Positions 14,138 through 22,479 of a stretch of DNA of 23,821 bases are shown one piece after another. Under the pieces are notes generated by a model that searched no databases, was not told the origin of the DNA, and saw nothing but the letters and a program-made list of their open reading frames with translations. The stretch covers positions 1 to 23,821 of the forward strand of contig JANQHQ010000028.1 in the NCBI GenBank assembly GCA_028282595.1, in the 5' to 3' direction. Source of the stretch: Chlorobium sp. (GTDB taxonomy: Bacteria > Bacteroidota > Chlorobiia > Chlorobiales > Chlorobiaceae). Positions within the stretch are counted from its first letter, which is position 1. Every line of letters starts with the position of its first letter. Made by a program: the position numbers and the translations under genes.

Positions 14138-14794
14138 TCAGGAAAGCCGTTCAACCAGTATCACTGACGCCAGGGAAACGGCGATCGGCGTCTCCTTGCC
14201 GTTGATCGCAACTATCACGGGCCCGTCAAACGGTTTTTTTTCCACGATTGTACAGGTACTGTCCGGCCGAAAACCCAACTGATCGATGTATTTCATCATT
14301 TCGACGTCCGTTACGGATATGACGGCGACCCTGACCTTTTCTCCGGGCTCCGCCGCCGACAGCGGCAGTGTCGCCACCTGTTCCACCTCCCCCTCCTGGG
14401 AGGGAATCGGGTGGCCGTGGGGATCCCGGTCGGGGTAGTCGAGCATGTTATCCAGAGCGTCGGTAAGCCTTTCCGAAACAACGTGCTCCAGACGGCATGC
14501 GTCTTCATGAACCTCGTACGGAGAGTATCCCGCCATCCTGACAAGAAAGGTTTCGATCAATCTCCTTTTTCTGAGAACCTTTCCGGCCGCTCTCCGGCCG
14601 CTCTCACTCAGGCTGACTCCTTCGCGCCACTCGTGCACAAGGAGGCCCTGCTCCGTCAGCTTCCTCACTTTCTCTGAAACCGTCGACAGGCTGTGGCCCA
14701 TCACTTCGGCAATCTGACCGACGGTCGCTTCGCCGTTTTTTTCCACCAGACGAAAGACCGTCTGAAGATACATTTCGCTTGACTCACTGAGCAT
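14138..14794 (-). CDS. DtxR/IdeR-type metal-dependent transcriptional regulator
   Basis: The 218-aa protein has the three DtxR domains. These are an N-terminal winged helix (about 1-65, with SSEMYLQTVFRL and VGQIAEVMGHSLSTVSEKVRKL), a dimerisation and metal domain (about 66-135), and a C-terminal SH3/FeoA-like domain (about 145-218). By alignment from memory, the primary iron site is intact: Met8, Cys100, Glu103 and His104 match DtxR Met10, Cys102, Glu105 and His106. In the ancillary site, His96 and Glu81 are kept but the His79 equivalent is Arg77. A Cys at the primary site favours iron over manganese. The likely targets are feoABC and its own operon. The ATG at 14794-14792 has no obvious ribosome binding site. 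It is followed by DUF3793 after 17 nt. Confidence 0.9.
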   Translation of the reverse strand: MLSESSEMYLQTVFRLVEKNGEATVGQIAEVMGHSLSTVSEKVRKLTEQGLLVHEWREGVSLSESGRRAAGKVLRKRRLIETFLVRMAGYSPYEVHEDACRLEHVVSERLTDALDNMLDYPDRDPHGHPIPSQEGEVEQVATLPLSAAEPGEKVRVAVISVTDVEMMKYIDQLGFRPDSTCTIVEKKPFDGPVIVAINGKETPIAVSLASVILVERLS

Positions 14795-14830
14795 CGCGCA
14801 AGCGGTTTTAACCGGATAGCCTGGGAACGC

Positions 14831-14865
14831 AATAAAAACCCCTCTGTGCTCTGATCACAGAGGGG
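14831..14865 (-). terminator. Strong rho-independent terminator (leftward)
   Basis: A perfect 10-bp stem CCCCTCTGTG/CACAGAGGGG (14839-14848 with 14856-14865) has a 7-nt loop. On the minus strand it is followed by TTTTTATT. It stops transcription coming from the 14999-19700 operon before the dtxR-type gene at 14794, or acts as an attenuator in that gene's leader. Confidence 0.75.
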
Positions 14866-14889
14866 CTGAAAGAACAAAGGAGAATCATA

Positions 14890-14919
14890 ATGGATAACAC
14901 TACAACCAGTGTTATCTAA
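14890..14919 (+). CDS. Nine-codon ORF with ideal ribosome binding site, inside a hairpin
   Basis: AAAGGAG (14876-14882) stands 7 nt before an ATG that opens a 9-residue frame, MDNTTTSVI, ending in TAA. Nearly the whole ORF is a hairpin: GATAACACT (14893-14901) pairs perfectly with AGTGTTATC (14908-14916) around a 6-nt loop. It could be a leader peptide, the surviving start of a gene lost when the right-hand block arrived, or chance. No plus-strand gene follows until 22618. Confidence 0.25.
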   Translation: MDNTTTSVI

Positions 14920-14934
14920 AACGTACAAATAAAT

Positions 14935-14945
14935 TCTAATTTAGA
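14935..14945. promoter_or_regulatory. 11-bp AT-rich palindrome, candidate regulator site
   Basis: TCTAA-T-TTAGA is a perfect dyad in the AT-rich spacer upstream of the dtxR-type gene, overlapping the TTAGACAAAATTAA stretch. The size and composition suit a DtxR-family operator for autoregulation, but no confident promoter was aligned with it. Confidence 0.25.
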
Positions 14946-14998
14946 CAAAATTAAAATAGAGAAATCGAAAAAAAATTTTCCCCCCGGCTTCCTGAAGG

Positions 14999-16507
14999 TT
15001 AAAACGAATACCGGACACGCATCGTCACGAGATCGTTGTCGTCGTACTGTCCGAAAGCTCCCGAGTCGAATCCTTCGAAAAAGAGCAGCGAGCCCTGGAA
15101 AAGCCAGTCGTCGGCGAGCCGATATTCAGCGTAGGTCTCAAAACTCCAACCCTGACCGGTAAAACCGAGTATGCCCCTCACGCCCGCCTCCAGATCATCC
15201 TGCAGAAAGGTATCGTGTACATCGTATGTGATGCCGTGGGCCCATGTGTCGTTGATGAAACGTTCAGCCTCCCGGGTCCGGGAAAAAAAATATTGCAGAT
15301 TGACATACAGATTGGTCCCGAAGGTACGGTCGATACCGAGCACCCCCTCCATTACCGTTGTCCGGGAAAACCCCGGAAGAGTGTCACCCTTCGTCATCAC
15401 CGGCAGGTCCGGCTTGACCGCCAGCTCACCGCGCAGGGTGGACCGGTCGAGCCCCTTGGCGAAGGTAAACCCGAAAGCGGAAAAGTCGGGATGAATCGGC
15501 GTGATATGCAGGGTTTGCATGGTGCCGGGACCGGAACGGTATTCCCGCTCGAACACCGGTGAGTCGAGATAACCGTAAAAACCGATCAGTGACAGATCCC
15601 ATCCGGACAGGGTGGCGGCCAGCCTGACTTCAACCTCTGCCTGGTCAAAGGCCCGATCCGGCTCTTTCTGATCTTCAAGAACATAAGCTCCCTCACGGTG
15701 TCCGGCCCTCAGTTTCTGAAGTCCGGGAGGCTCCCATGCCGAGCCCGGGGAATTGAGGCGATTAACCTGTGCCAGGGGCACCACGATCACATCGAGGTTT
15801 GCCTCCTGGAAAGGTTCCGGGACCGGAAGATTGATCGTCGCCAATCCGAGCAGGACAGGCAACCGGGCATCGGATCTGCCGGTGGCGAACGGATCACGAT
15901 AATCCAGCGGATTGATCAGATCCAGCGGATTGATACCGTCACCGGTTCCTATCCGATGGATCTTTCGACCGATCACCGCATTCCAGCCCTGCCGGTCGAC
16001 GGTCAGAAAGGCTTCTTCCAGGTAGATCCTGGCGGTATCGTGGTCATCCGACAGATCGGCCGCCCCGGAATCCACGTCAACGGCGCCCGATACAAACACC
16101 CGCAAGGGGGGTTCGGCCCCGACGGCTTCCGCTGCTCCGTAACCGCCCTGACCTTCCAGCCACAGGCGCTGTCTTGTGGATATCAACTCGGAATCGGTGG
16201 TCCTCAAACGGTTCCGGCTCTCCAGATAACCGTGCAATTCCAGCTTCACCCGGTCTCCGGACGCCCGGGTTTCTGCGGAATCGCCGGCAAAATCCGAAAA
16301 GAACAGATTATCGTCGGCAAAAGGGTCTCCCACTATCCCGTTCTCCGGGGCCTGCATGTCACCCGGCTCGACATCAGTCCGGGAATCACCGGCCCGGGCT
16401 ACGGTCCGGGAGGGCGGCAGGAACATGAGCAGAACAAGAATCCCCATGATCAGGTTGCCGGTTGAAAAACCGGCAAAACACCCGACCAGTGGCAACGTGG
16501 TCTTCAT
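14999..16507 (-). CDS. Outer-membrane beta-barrel protein of the RND/LolA-like operon
   Basis: The 502-aa protein has an N-terminal hydrophobic export signal (about residues 17-40, MGILVLLMFLPPSRTVARAG). The mature chain is rich in alternating hydrophobic/polar strands and ends in VTMRVRYSF, the aromatic C-terminus used for outer-membrane assembly. Conserved-looking stretches include ELHGYLESRNRLR and the GINPLDLINPLDYRDPF motif after an IGRKIHRIGTGDG strand. That motif resembles DUF1302-like and related barrels, which commonly travel with LolA-like and MMPL genes. It probably provides the outer-membrane stage of an envelope transport pathway. The substrate is unknown. Its ATG overlaps the stop of the upstream gene (ATGA), so translation is coupled. 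It is the last gene of the operon. Confidence 0.75.
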   Translation of the reverse strand: MKTTLPLVGCFAGFSTGNLIMGILVLLMFLPPSRTVARAGDSRTDVEPGDMQAPENGIVGDPFADDNLFFSDFAGDSAETRASGDRVKLELHGYLESRNRLRTTDSELISTRQRLWLEGQGGYGAAEAVGAEPPLRVFVSGAVDVDSGAADLSDDHDTARIYLEEAFLTVDRQGWNAVIGRKIHRIGTGDGINPLDLINPLDYRDPFATGRSDARLPVLLGLATINLPVPEPFQEANLDVIVVPLAQVNRLNSPGSAWEPPGLQKLRAGHREGAYVLEDQKEPDRAFDQAEVEVRLAATLSGWDLSLIGFYGYLDSPVFEREYRSGPGTMQTLHITPIHPDFSAFGFTFAKGLDRSTLRGELAVKPDLPVMTKGDTLPGFSRTTVMEGVLGIDRTFGTNLYVNLQYFFSRTREAERFINDTWAHGITYDVHDTFLQDDLEAGVRGILGFTGQGWSFETYAEYRLADDWLFQGSLLFFEGFDSGAFGQYDDNDLVTMRVRYSF

Positions 16508-17286
16508 CGCATCAGATTGTTCTGCAGAAACAGGGCATCGTCAAGGCCCTGGTTATATGAGATATTCGAGCGCTGAAACAGGGTCCTGGTCTTGCGCCTG
16601 GGGGTTTCGTAGAGAAACCGGGTGACGGTCCATATTCCGTCGATCTGTTTATAACCGCCATAGGTCGCGGTCTTCAGAATCTTCCCGCGTTTGTCGTAAT
16701 AGTCTATCCTGGCGGGCAGGTAGAGATCCTTACGGATAAACTGCACCCGTTTGGAATAGTTGGTATCTTTTTTCAGTTCCGGACGCGGCACCGACTCGAT
16801 CACATAACAGGCGATACCCGACACGTTTTCTTCGCCCGTCAACGTATGTTCGTCGTCGTCCACGGCCCGGTCCTCGATATCCTCGTTGGCGAGATCGGAA
16901 CGCATGAAAGCGCCTTTCTTACCGCCACCGCTGATCCTTCGCACCAGGTTTTCCGCCGGCAGGTATACCCACATGTCATCCTCCCGCTCCGGATCGTCAT
17001 AGGACCAGGTAAGATAGGCGGTATCATGCACATCGGCGGGCTCGAGAAACCGGATCAGGGTCCGTTCGTCCTTGAGGTTTCCCCCGTACTGCTTGGTCCG
17101 GCTCTCCATGCGTCGGACCAGCTTCATATCGCCCCGCTCTATAACCATCATGGAGGACATTACCGCATCCCGGCTGCTGTCGACCGCATCGGCTTTCAAC
17201 ATGATATCGCGCCCTGTGGGCTCTGCATGTCCGATCCCTGCGGACAGAAACATCGTGAACAGCAGAATTATCGTCAATCGTATCAT
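16504..17286 (-). CDS. LolA-like outer-membrane lipoprotein-sorting protein
   Basis: The 260-aa protein has a clear signal peptide (MIRLTIILLFTMFLSAGIGHA). It then shows the LolA-like fold pattern of the uncharacterised 'outer membrane lipoprotein-sorting' family (PF17131): GRDIMLKADAVDSSRDAV, TLIRFLEPADVHDTAYLTW, DMWVYLPAENLVRRISGGGKKGAFM, DLANEDIEDR, and a C-terminal KTATYGGYKQIDGIWTVTRF. Such proteins are thought to be periplasmic carriers of a lipid or lipidated cargo. The ATG at 17286-17284 overlaps the RND stop (ATGA) and has an AAAGGAG site 7 nt upstream. A longer start at 17322 is rejected because it would precede the signal peptide with a polar extension. Confidence 0.85.
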   Translation of the reverse strand: MIRLTIILLFTMFLSAGIGHAEPTGRDIMLKADAVDSSRDAVMSSMMVIERGDMKLVRRMESRTKQYGGNLKDERTLIRFLEPADVHDTAYLTWSYDDPEREDDMWVYLPAENLVRRISGGGKKGAFMRSDLANEDIEDRAVDDDEHTLTGEENVSGIACYVIESVPRPELKKDTNYSKRVQFIRKDLYLPARIDYYDKRGKILKTATYGGYKQIDGIWTVTRFLYETPRRKTRTLFQRSNISYNQGLDDALFLQNNLMR

Positions 17287-19700
17287 TGGAGCTCCTTTTG
17301 ACTGGATACCGGTCCTTGCCATTCCGGACCGAGAGGTTTAAAAATCATTATCAGCGCAGGGGCGAAAAAGAAATCCGCCATCAGCGCCCATGTGAACGCA
17401 ACACCGAACACCAGGCCGAGTTTGAAAAATCCGAGCAGATAGGAAAAAAGAAACACCGCGTTACCGATGACCAGGATCATGGTTGTAAAGGTCAACGGCC
17501 GGCCGACGCTGCTCAGTGTATTTTTCAACGCAGTCTCATAATTGCCTGTTTTGCCGAATTCGGACTTGAAGCGGGTGAAAAAATGGATGGTATCGTCAAC
17601 GGCCACACCGATAATCACGGCCGCAAAACTGATGGTAATGACATCCATATACAAACCGACGAGTCCCATGAATCCCATGGTTGCAAATACCGGCAACACG
17701 TTGGGAATCATGCTGATCAGTCCGAGCTTCAAAGAGCGCAGTACGACGATCATCACCACTGTAATCACTGAAAGGGCGGCAATAAAACTGTTTCTCTGGC
17801 CCTCGAACAGGATATCGTTCAGGGCCAGATAGTTTCTCATACCCCCGGCTTCTATGATTTCCACCTCCCCGTCCCCGAACAGCGTGTCAATTTTCGCATG
17901 CATGTAATCCGACAGCTCACGTGCATCGAAGGTATCGAGCGATGGCAGTCTCAACGTCAACCGGGCTTGGTCATAGGTAAAACCGACAAGCCTGTCAAGG
18001 GTGTTCCCACCCGAAGTCTCATAGAGGAAAAGGTACTGGGCCAGGGCCTCCCTGGACTCCGGTAACGTATAGAAATCCGGATCGTTGCCGTGCAGGGCCC
18101 GCCGCATTTTTTTGAGCACCGTGGCCACTGAGGTCGATTTGGTCACCAGGGGGTGTTCGTCGGCAAGGACCATCAGCTTGTCGAGCTTTTCCATGAACTC
18201 AGGATCCTTTATCCCGGACTCTTTCCCCGTATTGAGCAGATACTCCAGTGAGAAATTCACCCCCAGCCGTTCGTCGATAAGGTCGATGGTCTGGCGCAGG
18301 GGCTGATTCTTGAAAACCAGCTTTGCCGTATTGGATTCGACCTTCATGTTCATATAACCCCAGAACGTCAACACCAGAACGGCAGAGAAGAAAACAATGA
18401 TCTTGCGGGGATGCTGAACGACAGCCCGGTATACCAGTTGAAGCCAGTGATCGAAAATGTCCCCGGCCCCTTCCTCTTTGTTTCTTTTACGGCTTGGCTT
18501 GGGATATTTTTTCCCGAACGAGTACAGGATAGGGGTCAGGATAACGGTAAGAATGAAGGCATAAACGACACCGCAGGCAATATAAACCCCCATTTCCCGA
18601 TACGGTTTCACATGGGTCATCAGATAGGCCAGAAATCCGGCAGCCGTGGTCAGCGAGGTCAGCATGATCGGACCGCCCACCTCGCTGAATGCTTTTTTCA
18701 AAGCGTCGATCCGCGATTCCCCCCGATCGATATGATCGTGGAAGGCTGCAATTCCGTGCATTGAATCCCCGATTCCCACACAGATGAGCATGGTCGGCAG
18801 GGCGATACTCAAAAGATTCATGGTAAAACCGATTGCCCCTATGGTGCCGATGGTCCAGAACACCGCGATAATGGTGATCAGCAACGGGACGACAATCCCC
18901 CGCGGTCCACGGCCCAGCCAGAGAAGCAGGACCGCCATCATGAGGATAATCAGCAGGAAGAGTCTGGAAGTCTGTTGTTTGACAAGCGCATCGTACTCAT
19001 AGCTGAAGTGGGGACCTCCGGCAAAATACGGCTTGAGCCCGCTGTATGCCCGCTCGGCCAGTACCTCGTTGACCGCTTCGACAACCGAATACCGGGGATT
19101 GCTGTCCTCCGAATCCTCCGGATAGGTCTCCAGGTCGATCAGCATGGTGAGAACGGTGCCGTCCTTTGAGATCAGGTTGTCGACAATCTCGGACTCCGTC
19201 AGCGCCTCTTGCAGTTTTGCATCTATCCCGGCCCGGGTTTCGGGAATAACCGGCAGAAAATCCTCGATCAACACCTCCTGCTCCCGGCCTCCAAGTCCCT
19301 GTATCCGCTCGACATTACCCAGCCAGGTAACCTTGCGCGCATAGGGCACGGTTTCCATGAACCGTTCGGCCAATGAGGACATGGCCTCCAGATTTTCCGA
19401 TGTAAACGGTGTTTTTTCCCGGGTGAACAACAGGTAAACAAAGTCGGTGTTGCCGAAAGCACCGTCAAACCGCTCTTTCGCCTTTAAAATACTGTGCCCT
19501 TCCACAAACCAGATATCATTGGAATTGTCGAACTGGACCTTTGACATCTGACTGAAGAAAATCGCCGTGACGCCTATGACACCTATCAGCCATAACCATC
19601 GAAAACGAATAATGTTAGCTGTCAGCCGGCCCCAGAAATTATCCTGACCGCCTCTTTCGGCATCGTTGTTACGCTCATTTTCCATAATCGCCTTTTTCAT
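17283..19700 (-). CDS. RND superfamily (MMPL-type) inner-membrane exporter
   Basis: The 805-aa protein has a duplicated architecture. Each half has one membrane helix, a large periplasmic domain, then a bundle of five or six helices. The first bundle (about 240-400) has LLIILMMAVLLLWL and VGIGDSMHGIAAFHDHID, and the second (about 640-790) has IGVAVDDTIHFFTRF. The GDS/HGI and VDDTIHF motifs with acidic and histidine residues in the central helices are the proton-relay signature of the MMPL/HpnN-type family. No adaptor protein is encoded nearby; the LolA-like protein takes that place. The start could be M1 (19700) or M6 (19685), which has AAGG upstream. It is the first gene of the trio and lies 446 bp downstream of the TonB-receptor gene on the same strand. 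Confidence 0.9.
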   Translation of the reverse strand: MKKAIMENERNNDAERGGQDNFWGRLTANIIRFRWLWLIGVIGVTAIFFSQMSKVQFDNSNDIWFVEGHSILKAKERFDGAFGNTDFVYLLFTREKTPFTSENLEAMSSLAERFMETVPYARKVTWLGNVERIQGLGGREQEVLIEDFLPVIPETRAGIDAKLQEALTESEIVDNLISKDGTVLTMLIDLETYPEDSEDSNPRYSVVEAVNEVLAERAYSGLKPYFAGGPHFSYEYDALVKQQTSRLFLLIILMMAVLLLWLGRGPRGIVVPLLITIIAVFWTIGTIGAIGFTMNLLSIALPTMLICVGIGDSMHGIAAFHDHIDRGESRIDALKKAFSEVGGPIMLTSLTTAAGFLAYLMTHVKPYREMGVYIACGVVYAFILTVILTPILYSFGKKYPKPSRKRNKEEGAGDIFDHWLQLVYRAVVQHPRKIIVFFSAVLVLTFWGYMNMKVESNTAKLVFKNQPLRQTIDLIDERLGVNFSLEYLLNTGKESGIKDPEFMEKLDKLMVLADEHPLVTKSTSVATVLKKMRRALHGNDPDFYTLPESREALAQYLFLYETSGGNTLDRLVGFTYDQARLTLRLPSLDTFDARELSDYMHAKIDTLFGDGEVEIIEAGGMRNYLALNDILFEGQRNSFIAALSVITVVMIVVLRSLKLGLISMIPNVLPVFATMGFMGLVGLYMDVITISFAAVIIGVAVDDTIHFFTRFKSEFGKTGNYETALKNTLSSVGRPLTFTTMILVIGNAVFLFSYLLGFFKLGLVFGVAFTWALMADFFFAPALIMIFKPLGPEWQGPVSSQKELQ

Positions 19701-19746
19701 TCATGTTATCGGGTTTAACCGGCTGCATTAGTCATGAGAATCCGAA

Positions 19747-19940
19747 CACCCGACCCCCGATTGCTCCTCTTTCGGGCTTCGCCGTCGCCGTCGGAATCGG
19801 TATCGAAATCACCTCGATCCACTTCGACCCCGAGACCCGATACCGACCCCGATCTCCGAAAGAAAGAAAATCGGGGTTCGCCGTCGGTATCGGAATCGGT
19901 ATCGAAATCACCGCAATCCATTCGACCCCGATTCCCGATT
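19747..19940. repeat. Tandem CCGAT-rich hairpin elements, copies E3-E5
   Basis: Two full units and a partial third lie between the RND and TonB-receptor genes. Unit E4 has a left arm of CCCGA/CCGAT units (19822-19859), a loop AAGAAAGAAA, and a right arm beginning ATCGGGGTTCGCCGTCGG (19870-19887) and ending ATCGAAATCACC (19901-19912). E3 (19747-19813) has a short left arm and a full right arm. E5 (19920-19940) is a left arm only. The same family occurs at 3244-3376 and 3482-3560. The remaining spacer (19941-20064) shows no gene. Confidence 0.7.
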
Positions 19941-20064
19941 AAGTTTCTCCCGGCCTAACATGTATTAAGGTAGTATCCGTCCGCCTTCCCCAGCTAACAG
20001 ACGGCGAACAGAGTTTAGCGATTGGCGAAATCCCAGACCCATAGTAACAGGGCATCCATGTAAG

Positions 20065-20140
20065 GCACCTGTATTGTCATGAGCGATTCAAAAACCCGGC
20101 CAACGCAGTAATCATGGTGCGCAACGACAAATACAGGTGC
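20065..20140 (+). repeat. Short inverted-repeat element, copy C
   Basis: GCACCTGTATT (20065-20075) and AATACAGGTGC (20130-20140) are perfect 11-bp inverted termini. Inside the left end is GTCATGAG, as in copies A and B. The internal part is short and diverged. The right end lies 6 bp from the TonB-receptor stop codon, so it may also serve as its terminator. Confidence 0.6.
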
Positions 20141-20146
20141 GCCGCC

Positions 20147-22285
20147 CTAAAGCCTGTAATTGAAACTCACGCTGACGGTTCTGGGCTCTCCGACAGTACC
20201 CACAAATCCGAGTGTCGGGTCGATAACGCCGTCGAGGAAATATTGTTTGTCCGTCAGGTTTTTCCCGGACAGGTAGATATCCCATTGCTCCTGCTCATAT
20301 CCCACTTTCATGTTGAAAAGAGCATAAGGATCCTGCTTTACGGTATTGGCTCTGTCAAAGTAACTGCTTCCAAACAGTTGCACTTCAGCCCGGGCGAACA
20401 AGCCGAACGAATCCCTGTATTCCAGAAACAGCCCGGAGTCATATTCCGGGATCTGAGAAATACGATTATTCTTGTAATTGACCAGGGTCAGCCGATCGAG
20501 GTAGTCGCCGTATTCCGCATGGGTGTAACCGAGGAAACCGTTTAACGACAGGGTTTCGGACAACGGCATGGAGGCCTCCAGCTCAAAGCCGTAAATACTT
20601 GCGTCTGAGACGTTTTCCTGGATCACGGTCATGAGATCGCGTTGCACCCTGTCCTGATAGTCATCCACTTTGGTATAAAAACCGGCAACATTGAATCTCA
20701 GTCCCAGATCAGGGAACTCGGTTTTAAGGCCCAACTCGAACGCGGTCGATATTTCCGGATCGAAACCTGCCAGTTCGGGATCATCCACCGCATAGGCAAA
20801 CCCGCCGGCTTTATAACCTCTCCCGACACTGGCATAGGCCATGATGTCGTCACTGAAGCGATAATCCAGAGCCAGCTTGGGCAGGAATTCCGTGTAGGTT
20901 TCTTCCAGATCATCGATCGGTGCCACAATCGGGAGCCCGCCAAACGTATGTTGATGATCCAGGGTTCTTTTTGATCTTTCATAACGAAGACCGGCCGTCA
21001 GGCCAAGGGCATCGTTTAAAAATCTTACGGTGCTCTGCCCGAAAACGGCTATATCTTCAGCCCCTATGGCTGCCTTGTGCACATCTACCGTATAGATGGG
21101 AACGCCCATCATGTCCGCATAGAGCCTGTCCAGCTTGTATCCGGTTTCATAATCTTTTTCATCATTGCTGTAATAAGCTCCTGCAAGCCATTTGAACGAC
21201 TCGTCCGAATCCCTGGATTGTATCCGCAATTCCTGGGAGAAGGACTCCGATTCCACGGCATTAAATCCTAAATACAGCTCACCTGGTGTGAAGTCGGCAT
21301 CCAGTGTGCTTTCATTATCCATATTCCTGTAGGCCGTGACCGAGACCAGATCAAAGCTGTCCAGCTCATAACTCGTTCGCAGGGATGTCGTCTGATTTTT
21401 CGAAGAGCTCTCCCCGATAAAATCCGTTGCTGTTTCAAAATCATCTATCGCAAAACCCGTAGCCGCCTGGTACCTGTTTTTATCCCTCGCAACCATCGGG
21501 AACCCGCCGTCATCGTCAAAATCATGGATCCTGTATGTCAGGTCGAAAGACAGATTATCCACCGGCCTGAAAAACAAACTTGCAGTGCCCGCGATTGTTT
21601 CCCGATTATCGACATTCCCGTCGGTGAACAGGTTTTTAATGTATCCGTCACGCTCGGAATACAAGCCGGCCAGCCTGAAGTACAGCTTGTCCTCAAACAG
21701 GGGGGCATTTATTACACCACTGACCGCCCTCTTGTCGAAACTCCCCGCTTCAACCCCGGCCCTGGCTTCAAAGGTATCCCCTGGAGATTTGGAAACGATA
21801 TTGATAGCGCCACCCGAGGTGTTTTTACCGTACAAGGTTCCCTGGGGGCCTTTCAATACTTCGATTCTTTCGATATCGAACAAGGCGGAATTAAAGGCAT
21901 ACACACCGGCATAGGATACGTCATCGATAAACAGGGACACTGCAGGATCACCGAAGGCCGTATTCGAAATGCCCCTGACTCGTATTCTGTTCCAATAGTC
22001 CCTCGATCCCGCGTTTGACGTTGACAGGTTGGGAACATAGTGCCATATATCTTCTGTCGATTCGATTTGCGCATCTTCTACAAACGTGTCGGACAGGACC
22101 GTAATCGATTCCGTAACCTTTTGCACATCCTCTTCCCTTTTCTGCGCCGTTACGGTGATGGTTCCCATCTCTACCATACCAATCGTTTCACCGTCGTTCG
22201 CCTCACCGAATGCATCCGCAGCAAGCAGCATTCCGAACACAAGGATCATCGTAACAGGTAACCCTTTACACAGAGCTTTTTTCAT
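20147..22285 (-). CDS. TonB-dependent outer-membrane receptor (siderophore or other chelate type)
   Basis: The 712-aa receptor has a signal peptide (about 1-28) and a TonB-box-like segment near MGTITVTAQKREEDVQ. The plug domain includes VPNLSTSNAGS, RVRGI, PAVSLFIDDVSYAG and the family hallmark VLKGPQGTLYGKNTSGGAINI. The 22-stranded barrel includes ASVGRGYKAGGF and ends with NLTDKQYFLDG and a C-terminal VSFNYRL. The QKREEDVQ and GKNTSGGAIN forms are typical of proteobacterial iron-complex receptors (FpvA/PupB- and sphingomonad-like), which suggests transfer. The ligand is not predictable. The ATG at 22285-22283 has GGAG 9 nt upstream. A divergent AraC-type gene probably controls it. The gene looks more AT-rich than dnaG or feoB. 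Confidence 0.93.
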   Translation of the reverse strand: MKKALCKGLPVTMILVFGMLLAADAFGEANDGETIGMVEMGTITVTAQKREEDVQKVTESITVLSDTFVEDAQIESTEDIWHYVPNLSTSNAGSRDYWNRIRVRGISNTAFGDPAVSLFIDDVSYAGVYAFNSALFDIERIEVLKGPQGTLYGKNTSGGAINIVSKSPGDTFEARAGVEAGSFDKRAVSGVINAPLFEDKLYFRLAGLYSERDGYIKNLFTDGNVDNRETIAGTASLFFRPVDNLSFDLTYRIHDFDDDGGFPMVARDKNRYQAATGFAIDDFETATDFIGESSSKNQTTSLRTSYELDSFDLVSVTAYRNMDNESTLDADFTPGELYLGFNAVESESFSQELRIQSRDSDESFKWLAGAYYSNDEKDYETGYKLDRLYADMMGVPIYTVDVHKAAIGAEDIAVFGQSTVRFLNDALGLTAGLRYERSKRTLDHQHTFGGLPIVAPIDDLEETYTEFLPKLALDYRFSDDIMAYASVGRGYKAGGFAYAVDDPELAGFDPEISTAFELGLKTEFPDLGLRFNVAGFYTKVDDYQDRVQRDLMTVIQENVSDASIYGFELEASMPLSETLSLNGFLGYTHAEYGDYLDRLTLVNYKNNRISQIPEYDSGLFLEYRDSFGLFARAEVQLFGSSYFDRANTVKQDPYALFNMKVGYEQEQWDIYLSGKNLTDKQYFLDGVIDPTLGFVGTVGEPRTVSVSFNYRL

Positions 22286-22358
22286 AGCTTACTCCATGAT
22301 ATGCCTTCTGTCAAACAGATTCAGAAGACGTTAATAATACTTCTTTCGGGCAACTATG

Positions 22359-22476
22359 GGGCACCTCCATGCATGTACTCCGCGCTTCAATTGCTTCGTT
22401 GTACCGACACGTGGGGACTCCGTTCGCCTTGCATCCCGATGGGACAGAGGCTCATGACAATAACGTAGAGGTGCCC
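22359..22476 (-). repeat. Short inverted-repeat element, copy B
   Basis: The element has terminal GGGCACCTC (22359-22367) and GAGGTGCCC (22468-22476), an exact inverted pair. Read leftwards it contains GTCATGAG, CATCGGGAT, GGAGTCCC and a 24-bp segment (22379-22402) matching 23 of 24 positions of copy A (23791-23814). It lies in the divergent TonB-receptor/AraC spacer, about 75 bp upstream of the receptor ATG. Confidence 0.75.
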
Positions 22477-22479
22477 AAT

